A DNA stretch of 64,000 nucleotides, taken from contig NC_056047.1 in the NCBI RefSeq assembly GCF_004379255.2, forward strand, positions 15,452,293 to 15,516,292, read 5' to 3'. How positions within the stretch are numbered: position 1 is the first letter of the stretch; each line of letters opens with the position of its first letter. Origin of the DNA: Salvia splendens (Eukaryota > Streptophyta > Magnoliopsida > Lamiales > Lamiaceae). Below the pieces are notes generated by a model, which saw only the letters and a program-made list of their open reading frames with translations, was not told the origin of the DNA and did not search any database. The position numbers were made by a program, and so were the translations under genes. Of the stretch, positions 1 through 10,178 are shown piece after piece.

Positions 1-193
1 TCTAAAATAAAATCACTCAATTTTAAGAAGTTTTTCTCTCTATGAGTTGTAATTCTTTCTTATATTTTATTAATTTTACATTAAAATTCGTACTTATTTT
101 AAAAATTTATACTTTTAGAAAATGGAGGGAGTGGATGGCCTTTTTATTAATCATGAGCGGCCATAGTATTACTAATGCTACAGTATACATAAA
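1..193. other. AT-rich left edge, no gene
   Basis: No open reading frame of note. A purine-rich GGAGGGAGT stretch near 124-132 resembles the right end of a Stowaway-type MITE, but its other end would lie outside the window, so this is only a possibility. Confidence 0.4.
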
Positions 194-884
194 GGCCATG
201 TTTGGTTGACGGGAAAGTAAAGTTGACAAGGAAAATAATTCCTGGGAAAATGAATCTTGAAAATATGATTCCTAATAATATTCTTTACTATCCTATGTTT
301 GGAAAATATCAGGATTTTAAATTTTATACTATTTGATTTAAACACCAAACTAAAAATATACTCCTACTTATTACTATTTTTATTTATAAAAAAGAATAAT
401 AACATAAAATTTTTAATAAATTATTAATTACAAATGATAATAATTATATTGTTATATTTATTATTAGTTTAAATATGCACTATCCATCTTAATATATAAT
501 AATATAATTGTAATTATAGTTACGTGGAGTATTATAATCATAAATGATTATAATAATAAATATGATTATTATAATTATAATTATAATATTTACGGATAAT
601 ATAATTGAATAAATTTTATAATTTAAAATTTCACTACAAATTTATTGATTAATTATTAATTTATAAAATAATTATTATTAATTATTATCATATAATTTGT
701 ACTATTTTATAGTTATATTTTAGTTATTTATTAAATTATTAATTATTATTATGATAATTACAAATATATATAAATATTATAATAATATAGTTATGATTAG
801 GATAATATTAATTATAGTTATTTATTATACCTAAACTAAGTATGATTTATAATTTTATGTCATTTTTAATATATTGTAGTAGTA

Positions 885-939
<55 letters not shown>

Positions 940-1175
940 TTGTAATAATAAAACTATACTTATATTGCATTAAATATGTAAGAATCCTAAAACATGGAAA
1001 AAGAATAACTAAGAAAACTTAGGATTCAGAATCCTGGAAAGTTGTACTAACTTTCCATGTTCTTGGATTCTGATTACTTTCCGAGTTTGATTAAAAACCG
1101 AAACAAATACAAGAATTTAAAATTTAAGGAATCAGATTACTTTTCCAGACAAAATCCTGGCAATCAAACATGGCC
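194..1175. mobile_element. 982-bp non-autonomous TIR element (PIF/Harbinger-like)
   Basis: The left end begins GGCCATGTTTGGTTGACGGG and the right end, read on the minus strand, begins GGCCATGTTTGATTGCCAGG. Both are flanked by AAA (191-193 and 1176-1178), a 3-bp target duplication as expected for PIF/Harbinger-type insertion, although TAA or TTA would be more usual. Similarity continues inward (an AAAGTAA motif in both arms). The interior is very AT-rich with a trinucleotide microsatellite and no credible coding region; the 96-codon ORF at 1057-1347 crosses the right end and is not supported as a gene. The superfamily is an inference from the terminus and TSD length. Confidence 0.65.
878..936. 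repeat. (GTA)n/(TAA)n microsatellite
   Basis: A few AGT/GTA units run into about 16 uninterrupted TAA units, inside the AT-rich interior of the 194-1175 element. Confidence 0.9.
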
Positions 1176-1681
1176 AAAGGACTACTGTAAAATACAAATT
1201 ATTGGACTTTTAATAGTACATTTAATTTTCAACGATAATGAAACCACTGAGAAACCAAATTCCTTGTTTCAGACGAGTGAATTTATTGGCTCTTTGATTA
1301 ATTGCCTTAGCCTAAGTTTGAATTTAACTTATTGTATTAATGTGTAATGACTTCTTCCACTCTCCTTCTTGGCGAGCGCACCGGCTAGCCGGTTCTTGGC
1401 GCTCACCGGTCCGCTCGCCGAACCATTGCAGCCGGCGAGCGCCAAATCGGCGAAAAAAAACGGCGAGCGCACGCCGATTCCCGAGTGCTCGGCGATGCGC
1501 TCGCCGATCTCCTGGCCGCCATTGCAGGCTCCAGATTGGCGAGCAATCGGCGAGCGAGATTTTTTTTATTTAATTTTCGAAACACTATATATACGCGATA
1601 TGCACCTCACTTTCATTTGCACCACTTGTTTTAACGAGTTTTCTCTCTATCTTAACTTATGTACAAGATCAACAACGCGAA

Positions 1682-2530
1682 ATGAGTTGCGCGGGTGGTA
1701 GTAGTGGTGGTAGTAGTGGTAGTGGTGGGGATGCTGAGAAGTTCGAACGGCGTTTGAACGAACAGTTGGAGGCCTATACGTCCCGAGAGATCGACCGGCT
1801 GATACAACGGGCTTTGCAGCCGGCGGTACCTCGACCTCGACCCGTTGTCCACCGCCGAGGAGTGATTGATCGGGATCACGTTGCTGCACATCAGCGGATA
1901 TTTGACGACTACTTCGCACTGGAGCCGCGGTTTAACGCCGACATTTTCAGACGGCGTTTTAGGATGAGCAGGGCCCTGTTTATGTGTATTGTTGACGCTT
2001 TGGAGCGTCGATATCTGTGTTTCCGCTTCAGGCACGATGCGGCTGGCAGACCCAGCCACACACCTATTCAAAAGTGCACTGCGGCAATCAGACAGTTGGC
2101 CTACGGAGGCGCGCCAGACATGTGGGATGAGTACCTCCACATCGGCAAGTTGACTGCCCTTGAATGTATGAAGTATTTCTTCAGGGCGTGGTTGAAACAT
2201 TCGGTGATTAGTACATTCGAAGCCCGACCCCCGAAGAGTGCCAGGAGCTGATGCAGATGCACGGGGCGAAGCATGGGTTCCCGGGTATGTTAGGCAGCAT
2301 AGATTGTATGCATTGGGAGTGGAAGAACTGCCCCGCTGCCTGGAAAGGGTTCTACACGACCGGCTACAAGGGAAAGCATCCCACGATGATCCCGCGTTTG
2401 TGGCATGTCGACTGCATTGCTGATATAATGTAATCTTGTATTATCATGCACAACATGTCGACTGCATTGCTGATATAATGTAATCCTGTATTATCATGCA
2501 CAACATGATTGTCGAAGATGAAGGTGTACA
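1682..2530 (+). pseudogene. PIF/Harbinger transposase (ALP1-like), internally deleted
   Basis: The first part (1682-2251) is 189 codons with a Ser/Gly-rich start and the usual N-terminal helical region of plant Harbinger transposases (segments such as FDDYFALEPRF and CTAAIRQLAYGGAPDMWDEY). The catalytic-core start then appears in another frame at 2251-2433 (GSIDCMHWEWKNCPAAWKG, with the first catalytic Asp). After about 2410 the core is missing and the sequence jumps to the C-terminal MHNMIVEDEG motif near 2497-2526. The frame change, the loss of the second and third catalytic acids, and a tandem duplication at the junction make this a dead copy. It would have cut and pasted its own element; here it can only be a fossil or source of small RNA. 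Confidence 0.85.
2404..2503. repeat. 50-bp tandem duplication at a deletion junction
   Basis: Two copies of a 50-bp unit (2404-2453 and 2454-2503) differ at one base (T/C). The duplication sits exactly where the Harbinger transposase core is missing, and the last bases of each unit are the start of the MHNM codons. Confidence 0.9.
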
Positions 2531-3004
2531 ACTGACTAGTTGGGCCAACGACAATAATGAAGCCGGTCCAAGCCACGGCGTGGCCACCCCCAGCGTACGA
2601 AGTGGGGTACCTCACGATGAAGCTGGCCGCCTCCAAGCACATGCCGACATGCGCCAAGTGGAAGCTCATATTCGACTCCAAAAGGATTTAATAGTTTTTT
2701 TTGTATTTTTGTAATTTTTTTAAGGTACCTTTTTTTAATTTAAATGAAATTATTGCATTTTCCCGTATCTGTGTCGTAAGTTGAATTCCGTATTTTGTGT
2801 GATTGTGATTTTTAAAATTTTGTTTATTATGGCTGGGCTATTGCTTGTCCAGTTGCTTGTCCTGATGATGTGGCAGGAGGAGTTTTAGTGCTGATGATGT
2901 GGCAGGAGGAATTTGTGACTGAGTTATGGCTGAGCTATTGCTATTGGAGATGCTCTTATACAAGTAACATCCCTCTCACCTTCGCTCTCCTCACAAAACT
3001 AGCA

Positions 3005-3011
3005 TATAAAT
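3005..3011 (+). promoter_or_regulatory. Candidate TATA box of the HIPP gene
   Basis: TATAAAT lies about 115 bp upstream of the HIPP start codon, in the short stretch between the Harbinger remnant and the gene. A Harbinger right end lies only 50 bp further upstream, so the original distal promoter may have been displaced. Confidence 0.4.
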
Positions 3012-3956
3012 CCATTTCATTTCTGTTCTTTCATATAATTAATCATACATTTCACCTTCTGCATTTCTTCGAAATTTTCATTCTCTAATTCCAAATATTA
3101 TTTCACGTCCATATCAAGAATTCCAGATGACGAAGGTAAAAATCTCATTCATTTCCCTCCTCGATGTGCTTGTTTTCAAAGTTTAATGATGCACATATAT
3201 TATATATATAGATATGTATCATTATACTACTATTATAGCACAATTTTAACATACTTTTTTGTTTTTCCTTTCAAAACCAGCATAATATTATTATGTCACG
3301 ATTGGAATCTCGATTGCACTACCTTACATGTGAAATAGTGCCACATAGATCATGCCGGCAAAAAAATTGATACAAATTTAGTCTTTTTTCATCCACTTTT
3401 TGTTGTTACTGTTTATAACAATCATAATCTTGTTGTTTTCTTGCACTGTGAAGTTATATTTAACAGAAAATTTATGGCCCATTTTACCCCTGCAGAAAAT
3501 GGTGTTAAAACTAGGAGTTCATGATGGAAAGGAGAAGAGGAAGGCCCTCAGATCAGTTTCTTCTCTTTCAGGTAACCAGTCAATCTTGTATCAAATTCTC
3601 CATCTTTAAGAATTTTTGCAAATTAAATTCAAATTTTAAAACTAAGATGACCTTCAGAGCTTTGGTAGCAAACAAATGTAAAAAATTTAGAACTAACAAA
3701 TTTACTATATAAACCAAAATATTAACAGTTGGGCTTCATTTGAATTTTAATCTACTCAACTAAAAATTATCGACATTGAAATTGTATGTTTTAGATAATT
3801 TTTAAAAGCAATTTTGTGTTTGCAACATATGCAGGGATAGAGTCTCTGTCAATGGACATGAAAGAGAAGAAACTGACAGTAGTAGAAGCAGTGGATCCAA
3901 TTGAAATAGTTGGAAAATTGAAGCAGCATTGCCGCGTAAAGCTTGTGACTACAAGA

Positions 3957-4250
3957 TCTTGGAAAATATAAGGCGGAAAATAAAATACAAACAGAAAATA
4001 AAAGAACAATGAAACTGAAGACTACATTGTGAATGTTTTTGTTGTGTTTACAATGAACAAGTCCACCACCCTTATGTAGGGTCAGCTTGTGGTCTAGTTA
4101 TGGAATACAATCAATGCCCTTAATCTACTCCCAATTATTGTTTAATGTGATTTTGTCTAATTGCCTATCAATCAGGTCTCTAACTGATTCTTGATTGCTA
4201 ATTTAGCCTTGATAGCCTCCAATCATGCTGATATTGATTTTTGTTTGAAA
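3957..4250 (-). repeat. Element A 3' LTR
   Basis: A 294-bp LTR. Its start on the minus strand is TTTCAAAC where the other LTR has TGTCAAAT, so the terminal TG has mutated. It ends TTTTCCAAGA, that is, in GA rather than the usual CA. It is largely identical to 6743-7027 apart from a rearranged stretch near the start. Confidence 0.85.
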
Positions 4251-4309
4251 CTCCCCCTCAAGTTGAGTATCGAGATTTTCGATACTTAACTTGCATGATC
4301 TTCAGTTTG

Positions 4310-4790
4310 ATTAATAGTTTATACTCGTATTTAGGAGTCCTTCAATTTTTCATTGATAGTTTAGGCTCGTATCATAGAGCTTCTTCAAATCATCATTGAT
4401 AATTTAGACTCATATCAAGGAGTTCTTCAATTTTGGTTAACAGTTTTTGCTCGTGTCTTAGGAGCCTATTCCTACAGTTTTAACTCATGTCTTAGGAGCC
4501 AATTCCGACAGTCTTTGCTCTTGTCTTAGGAGCCAATTTGAGCTCAAACCATGAGTCAATTTCGTTTCTTTTTGCTCGTGTCTTAGGAGCCAATTCCGAC
4601 AGTTTTTGCTCTTGTCTTAGGAGCCAATTTGAGCTCAAACCATGAGCCAATTTCGTTTCTTTTTTGCTCGTGTCTTAGGAGCCAATTCCGACAGTTTTTG
4701 CTCTTGTCTTAGGAGCCAATTTGACAGTTTTTACTCGTGTTGATGAGCCAATTTTAGACAATTCTCGGCCCATTCCAGCTCAAACCATGA
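4310..4790 (-). repeat. Element A tandem array near the polypurine tract
   Basis: Repeats built on GGCTCCTAAGACACGAGC and its variants (minus strand), alternating with ACTGTCGGAATT and a GAGCTCAAACCATGAG palindrome-containing spacer. Around 4540-4740 the pieces form a higher-order unit of about 106 bp. Element B has the same words at 37090-37180, so the array is a family trait. Confidence 0.8.
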
Positions 4791-5049
4791 GCCAATTTCA
4801 TTTCATTTTTTTTTCTTCATTGATGGTGCTTCGTTCAGCTTTCCTCCTTTCAACAGTGGCTGAGCGACACCGCTTCATCAGAGACCACCAACAAACCTTT
4901 TCATTTTAGCATCTCCATCTCGGAGACTCTCAGTAGTCCGACAGGATTTCTTCCTCTCCCATCGATTCTCTTTCTCCTTTCTTTTCTCAAAAAATCGCCT
5001 GCCAATCGTAGGCCGGTTTTCGTCGGATGTTGCTGCTGTCAGCACTTGA

Positions 5050-5493
5050 TCAAGTTGATCTGCTCACTTGAGCAACTTGAAAAGCTGAACTTGCCTCCTG
5101 CAGCACACTTGCTGGACATGAGCACTTGATCAACTCTTCGTCAGCAACCTTTGTGGCCTTGCTATTACCTGCACCGTCAGTTTTGCTTCCACTGTGATGT
5201 CTTTTTCGCGGCCTCTCCTCCTTCCCGGTGACAGCCTCTCCCCCTGTGACGGATTCTACTTTAGAAGCCGTCAACAAGCTGTCTCCGGAACCTTTGGGCT
5301 CTGTTCCAACTTCATCCGCCTCATTCTCTTCCGCCGCCCTCGACCTCGATCTGGGGTGGTCTCGTTCAGTCGGATACTTCCTCTCCCCCTCGGCCGGACA
5401 GACCCCTCGTTCATTGTCCGAGGTCCGTCGCGACTCACCGTTCCTGTTCGCCGTTCGCTGCTGTCTTGCCTTCTTCGGCAGAGACCTCTTCAC
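5050..5493 (-). other. 147-codon ORF in element A, unknown
   Basis: A polar, Arg/Glu/Ser-rich reading frame with a CPAEGER motif encoded by one of two CCGGCCGAGGGGGAG repeats. It has no recognisable gag, zinc knuckle or enzyme motif. Element B has a different ORF that also contains CPAEGER (36427-36702). Shared peptide words between two otherwise unlike ORFs come from shared DNA repeats, so I regard coding status as unproven. Confidence 0.3.
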
Positions 5494-5799
5494 CCGGCTC
5501 CAAACCGCTGGTCTGCTTCTCCTCTGTTTGTCCGGTCGGAGACTTCATCTCCCCCTCGGCCGGACAGACCGAGAACTCCTCTCTTCCGGTCGCCCACCAG
5601 CTCCACTTTCTCGCAAAATGCCCATTTGATTTCTCTCAGACCTTTCAACAAACAGCTTACGCGCAAGAGTTTCTTTCTGAAAACCTCACACAGATGCTCT
5701 CTTCCCTTTCCCCCCAATTCGACCTCAGATTGGCTGCAACCACTGAAAAACTTTCTCCTTCGAATCCCTAAAATCATCCCTCACCCAATTAACGCCCCT

Positions 5800-6133
5800 C
5801 GACATATGCAAATGGTGTTTCGCGCTCTCCGCCGCGATCGCAGCGTCGAAATGGGCGGCGAATCTGTTCTTCAGCCCCTTTTTCTGGATGTACTTGAGCT
5901 GGACGTGGGTATTCTGGCCGTGGGCGGCGGCAATTGCGATCGGCGCGTATGGCCTCTACATCCTAGGCAGGCACTTGAAGGGTGAGGCCACGTTGGCCGA
6001 GCAGCTCGCCATCGTGACATCGATGCTAACATGGCTGAAGCTGGTGCCGCCGGCGCATTTCAACGGTGGCGGCGTGCGCTGCGGGCTGAGGGAGGCCGAC
6101 CGACACCTCGAGGTCATAGTCAAATCAAGGTCA
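5800..6133 (+). pseudogene. Captured host-gene fragment, multi-span membrane protein
   Basis: In antisense to element A there is an open frame of roughly 110 codons, GC-rich and with strong codon structure, unlike the surrounding element. It encodes hydrophobic stretches (a run starting FFSPFFWMYLSWTWVFWPWA, then AIAIGAYGLYILGRHL) followed by a charged loop and TLAEQLAIVTSMLTWLKLVP and PAHFNG, after which the frame turns into unrelated Gly/Arg-rich sequence. It reads like two or three transmembrane helices from a conserved plant membrane protein whose name I do not know. It has no start, no end and no introns of its own, so it is a truncated retro-captured piece. Confidence 0.5.
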
Positions 6134-6177
6134 GACTCATCAAATTAACACCATCTGGTTGTTCTCTAGCACCACTC

Positions 6178-6507
6178 TCACTGTCTCCTTCCTCTTCTGC
6201 TCGATTTGGTTTGGTATCTTAACGAATTAATTGCCGTATCATCTCCAGATCGGACCGCTGTAGCTTCGACCGTTTCTTCTCGTTCGGCGGTAGACGCGCC
6301 GGTTCTACCCGCTGCATTTGCGGTGCCGGAAGCCCGGTCGCGGTGGTCGCCGATCCTGGAGACTTCTCTGCCTCCTTGATTTCCTCTGTTCCGTTTTGCC
6401 ATCTTTCGTTTCATCTCCTCCTGTGGATCCGAGTCGCCCTCGAGATGGATCTGGGAGGAGGTTGTCTTCTCTCTCATGGCGGTCGGGTCAAGCTCCATCC
6501 GTCGCAT
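6178..6507 (-). other. 109-codon ORF in element A leader, unknown
   Basis: The first sizeable frame downstream of the primer site on the element's sense strand. Highly charged (Arg/Glu/Gly-rich) and without any known motif. It could be the start of a degenerate element ORF or random sequence in a GC-rich captured region. Confidence 0.25.
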
Positions 6508-6730
6508 TCGCCACCAGAGTACTTCTTCGCCCGATGGATCAATTTTCGTTTTTGATCAAATTAGAGGGATCTCTTCTGGTCCATCTGCAGCAAGACGAAA
6601 CTCAAGCCAGGTTTTGGAAGTCCCTGCTCAAAGATTGTCTACAACGAGCACAACTCTTTGAATTTTTTTTTTGGATAGGTATATTAACAATTGGTTTTCA
6701 AACAAACTAACGAATTACGGATCGTTAGCT

Positions 6731-6742
6731 GCTCTGATACCA
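6731..6742 (-). promoter_or_regulatory. Element A primer binding site
   Basis: TGGTATCAGAGC on the minus strand, the standard plant copia site complementary to the 3' end of initiator Met-tRNA, immediately inside the 5' LTR. Confidence 0.9.
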
Positions 6743-7027
6743 TCTTGGAAAATATAATGCGGAAAATAAAATACAAACAGAAAATAAAAGAACAATGAAA
6801 CTGAAGACTACATTGTGAATGTTTTTGTTGTGTTTACAATGAACAAGTCCACCACCCTTATGTAGGGTCAGCTTGTGGTCTAGTTATGGAATACAATCAA
6901 TGCCCTTAATCTACTCCCAATTATTGTTTAATGTGATTTTGTCTAATTGCCTATCAATCATGTCTCTAACTGATTCTTGATTGCTAATTTAATGTGATTT
7001 TAGTCTTGATATTGATTTTATTTGACA
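6743..7027 (-). repeat. Element A 5' LTR
   Basis: A 285-bp LTR that starts TGTCAAAT and ends CCAAGA on the minus strand, directly next to the primer site. Compared with the 3' LTR it has a few substitutions and a small deletion/rearrangement where a GCCTCCAATCATGCTG stretch is missing. Confidence 0.85.
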
Positions 7028-7109
7028 CAAGAAACATAATCCTTACTACACACATACTTCCCATGTTTACAGTGCTGAAGAAAATCCCAATGCTTGTGTT
7101 ATTTCTTGA

Positions 7110-10100
7110 ATTAATATTTTATATATATTCATCACATGATCACACAACAAAATATTGTGATTTTGGAGAGAGTGCATAGAATAGAGAATTAATAAAGGAT
7201 TTATCATTTATGTATGTAATAGGTAGAATTGTGAAGTATGTACTATATTATATAGTGTTATGAATTACATATGAGTTATACAATCTCTTTTACATAAGAA
7301 AATATGTGCTATACAAGGTAAGGATCATTCCTAATTAATCAAGATGAATCACACGAATCAATTTTCAAATATCGATTTTTTTAATTTTCTAACTATACAA
7401 AGTTCTCAACTTCAAAATATTCTACTAGTTGTTGAGTTAACTCTGTAGAGATGTAACTAGCCCTCTAGCTAATTGAAAGAGTCCAGTGGAGATAAAAAAA
7501 AAACAAGTGGCTCAAATATTGATTTTTTATTATAATTTTTAGTTCACTCGTATAACAACTTAAATTTTTAATTTCATCTAATTTGTCCAACGAGATCATA
7601 TTCCAGCTAAATAAAAAAAAAACATGAATGGTTTCCAATATGATAACTCTGGTCGTGTTTGATTTTTCACATCAAATTAAAAATGTCTGGTTTTGTATGT
7701 AACTATACTGAATTAGAGGTGAGCATTTAAATTCCTGTTTGGAATTTTGCATAATTGCGTCCCATCCTAAAATCTGAATATATGATAATGAATCCAAACT
7801 GAATTAAATTACCTGAAAAGTCAAAATCCGATTCGAACTAGAAAACTTGAAAAGTGTATATTGAATTTATGAAATGAAATTTAAATAGTCATTTTTGAGT
7901 AGCGAAAGTCTCAAAAAGCTGTCTTTTAGTTAGAAATATAATCCTTAGATTTAGTTGTTACATGTAAAACGCCACCAAGATTCCAACTTTTAAAAATGTT
8001 ATTTTTAACGTTTCTTCTAGAAAAAATCTAGCGAAAATCTTCCATTCCCTACACCACAAAATAAAGTCGTTTTAATCAACCGAATCATTATTATAACATA
8101 ATTTCACATCAGTCGTCCAGCGTCTAGCTAGATTAAAATTTTCAAACTTAAGAAAATCGACTAATGTTATACTTATTTGAAATAATTTTTAATACCTTGG
8201 ATATTTTGTTATTGGAAGTGTTTTAGTGTTTTTAATTTTAAAAATGTGGTCATGATTTGGGATACAAGTACAACAATATATTATCCGTATTCGTATCATA
8301 GTATCTATTTCATGTTCGGGCGTTTATTACTACCAGAATTGTTAGCCCATACATTGTAGTCCAATAAAAATACGCACTAGACTACACGCTATTTTTTTGG
8401 TAATAATTTTAAAAGTCGATTTATTTTGAATTTTTAATCCCACTAATCGGACTACACTTTATTAGCTCACTAACCTATTAAGGTAAATATGCTCTGAGGC
8501 CCATGGCCCAATTAACCGAATTCATTCGCTTTCGCAATTATATATGCACGACCAATGACACATACTATTTATTTTGATTAGTTGATGATTGATTTTATAT
8601 ATTAAAACATTTATATACAAGAACGACGTCGCTTTTGAATTTTAAATTAAATAAGTAGTAAGGAATTGTCCATATCACTAATGCTCTTCATTTCATCTTC
8701 CTTCTCTAACTTTAATTTTCTCTCTTTTTCACTCCAACCTCTCATCCACTACCACACGCCCATCACAAAAATTAATATTGATAGTGAAATCTGATCCAAC
8801 CTAATCCAAAGTCTCTTTTCAATCTGTTCGGCATCCGGATCCAGCCCGGTCTAACCGAGTCCAAGTTTGATGTGGTTGAAGTCAAGTTCAACCACCTCAA
8901 AGCGAAGTTGGTTTAATAGTATTTCTTATGTTATTTTATGAATTTACAATTTTATGCCTTAGTAAAGTAAAAAAAAAAATATTCCTAGCTCTCACATTCA
9001 ATTGTATTAATTTCGCCTCTATAAAAGTTGATTCTCAACACCATTAATTGTTCGCAAATTTAGATGGAGCCACTATATGGAAAGCCTTTCATTATTGAAT
9101 CTTTTAATGTAGGATGCAAACTGTTTTCATATAAATTTTATGCTTTATTGTAGACCAAGTTTGTTTTACATATATTGATACATTATTGTTCAAAAACACT
9201 TTAGCTAAGTGATATGTCGTGAGGCATCCCTCTAATTTCTACACACTCATTTATTACTGTTTTTGTATAAGGAAGTTTGGCAGATCAACTTCATCTACTT
9301 TGCCCGTTTTTCCTATCGAAGTTGTGATTTGATTTTGCAATTTCTCAGATTTTTTAAATCGATAATATAATTTATTGAGTTCGGTCGCTATCAGTCTTAC
9401 AATTTATTGATGAATTTTGGATATTTACCTATGAATTTTTCGATCGATATCATATTCTTCTAACTAAGCTCGTCAAATTAATGCACTATCTTAAAGTCCA
9501 GTCAACATTAGGCCACATGAAATCTTATCAAAAGGCAGCTAAGAAGGATAAAATGGCCTCTTGTGAAAGTCAAACTATGACTTAAGTATGATAAAATTCA
9601 AAACCAATGGAATACGACATGAAAAATATTTTCAGAACATTTCCACTCTCTACACTAATTAAATTCCTTGACTTTTTTTTTTTTATATATTTTCACACCA
9701 TCAAATTCAATGAGCTGCTCTCTTGTGCGCATTGCTGTCTCATACCCAAATTCATATTTAATCACTTCCCTTCAAGTTTATTTCAATATTTTGGAGTTGT
9801 TAATTGCAAAACTCACTTTCATCTTTAAGTGTTGTAAATGATATTAAAGCACAATAGAGCCGTAAACAAGGCAAAATTCCTAAATTAGTTGCAAAATAGA
9901 GGTAGTTGCGTCAAAATAGACAAATTTCCACTCGAATTCATTTGTTTTGTTTTTTTACATGGTTCCATTGTTGGAAACCAACACTTATACACTATCATGA
10001 CTATTCAAATTATATAAACATTACATTCATCCCTCTCAACATTAATTTGAACACAATTGATGAAAGTATGAAAAAATCAATACAACTTAAAATCCATGTA

Positions 10101-10178
10101 TTTAGAGAGATAGTCAGGCCAATTAATTACTATCATAACACTAAAACACCTCCACAATTAATCACAGCTCCAGTTCAA
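7110..10178. other. Intergenic, no gene found
   Basis: AT-rich sequence of 3 kb between the HIPP remnant and the 3' end of ACC synthase. Reading frames are short and lack codon structure. I see no terminal repeats, RNA genes or transposon protein fragments. Confidence 0.5.

Larger units (their letters stand above)
1345..2955 (+). mobile_element. Decayed PIF/Harbinger element
   Basis: The body holds a PIF/Harbinger transposase remnant (1682-2530). The right terminus GGAGATGCTC at 2946-2955 followed by TTA is the typical end of plant Harbinger/Tourist elements, and the same terminal sequence bounds the two MITEs at 51.7 and 58.4 kb. The left end is not clear: the sequence becomes GC-rich near 1370 with repeated GGCGAGCGC-type words, but no matching terminal repeat is seen. 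A 29-bp direct repeat containing TGATGATGTGGCAGGAGGA lies at 2862-2913 just inside the right end. The left boundary given is approximate. Confidence 0.6.
3957..7027 (-). mobile_element. Non-autonomous LTR retroelement A (same family as B)
   Basis: Flanked by the 5-bp duplication CAAGA (3952-3956 and 7028-7032). Read on the minus strand it has a 5' LTR (7027-6743), a primer site TGGTATCAGAGC (6742-6731, complementary to tRNA-iMet), an interior, a purine tract TTGAGGGGGAG (4261-4251), and a 3' LTR (4250-3957). No gag, protease, integrase or reverse transcriptase is present. The 60 bases after the primer site match element B closely. The interior contains tandem arrays, two copies of a CCGGCCGAGGGGGAG motif, and a captured hydrophobic protein segment in antisense. 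It must have been mobilised by a related autonomous copia element; which one cannot be told. Confidence 0.9.
3127..7109 (+). pseudogene. HIPP (heavy-metal-associated isoprenylated protein), disrupted by LTR element A
   Basis: Exon 1 (3127-3135) encodes M-T-K and ends at a GT donor. Exon 2 (3496-3571) encodes the first half of an HMA fold and exon 3 (3835-3956) the second half, with the family motif SLSMDMKEKKLTVVEAVDP. Splice phases match (G|GG). The domain lacks the CxxC metal-binding pair, as in many HIPPs that keep LGVHDGK at this position. Exon 3 is cut after codon ACAAGA by element A (3957-7027) with a 5-bp duplication CAAGA. Beyond it, 7028-7109 in another frame encodes HNPYYTHTSHVYSAEENPNA then CVIS and a stop, a typical HIPP tail with a CaaX farnesylation motif. 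The linker between the HMA domain and the tail is missing and the frames do not match, so the gene was probably damaged before the insertion too. Reading through gives a protein of about 73 residues ending in RSWKI. HIPPs are membrane-anchored metal or partner-binding proteins; this copy cannot make the prenylated form. Confidence 0.85.

Noticed and set aside
1057..1347. 96-codon frame near the left edge
   Set aside because: It spans the right end of a TIR element and unrelated flank, is AT-rich and has no coding signature.
1369..1701. GC-rich frames at 1340-1701
   Set aside because: They overlap each other on both strands, come from repeated GGCGAGCGC words, and precede the real transposase frame.
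5194..5985. 263-codon plus-strand frame in element A
   Set aside because: Ser/Pro/Arg/Leu-biased and antisense to the element; it crosses from repeat sequence into the captured segment in the wrong frame.
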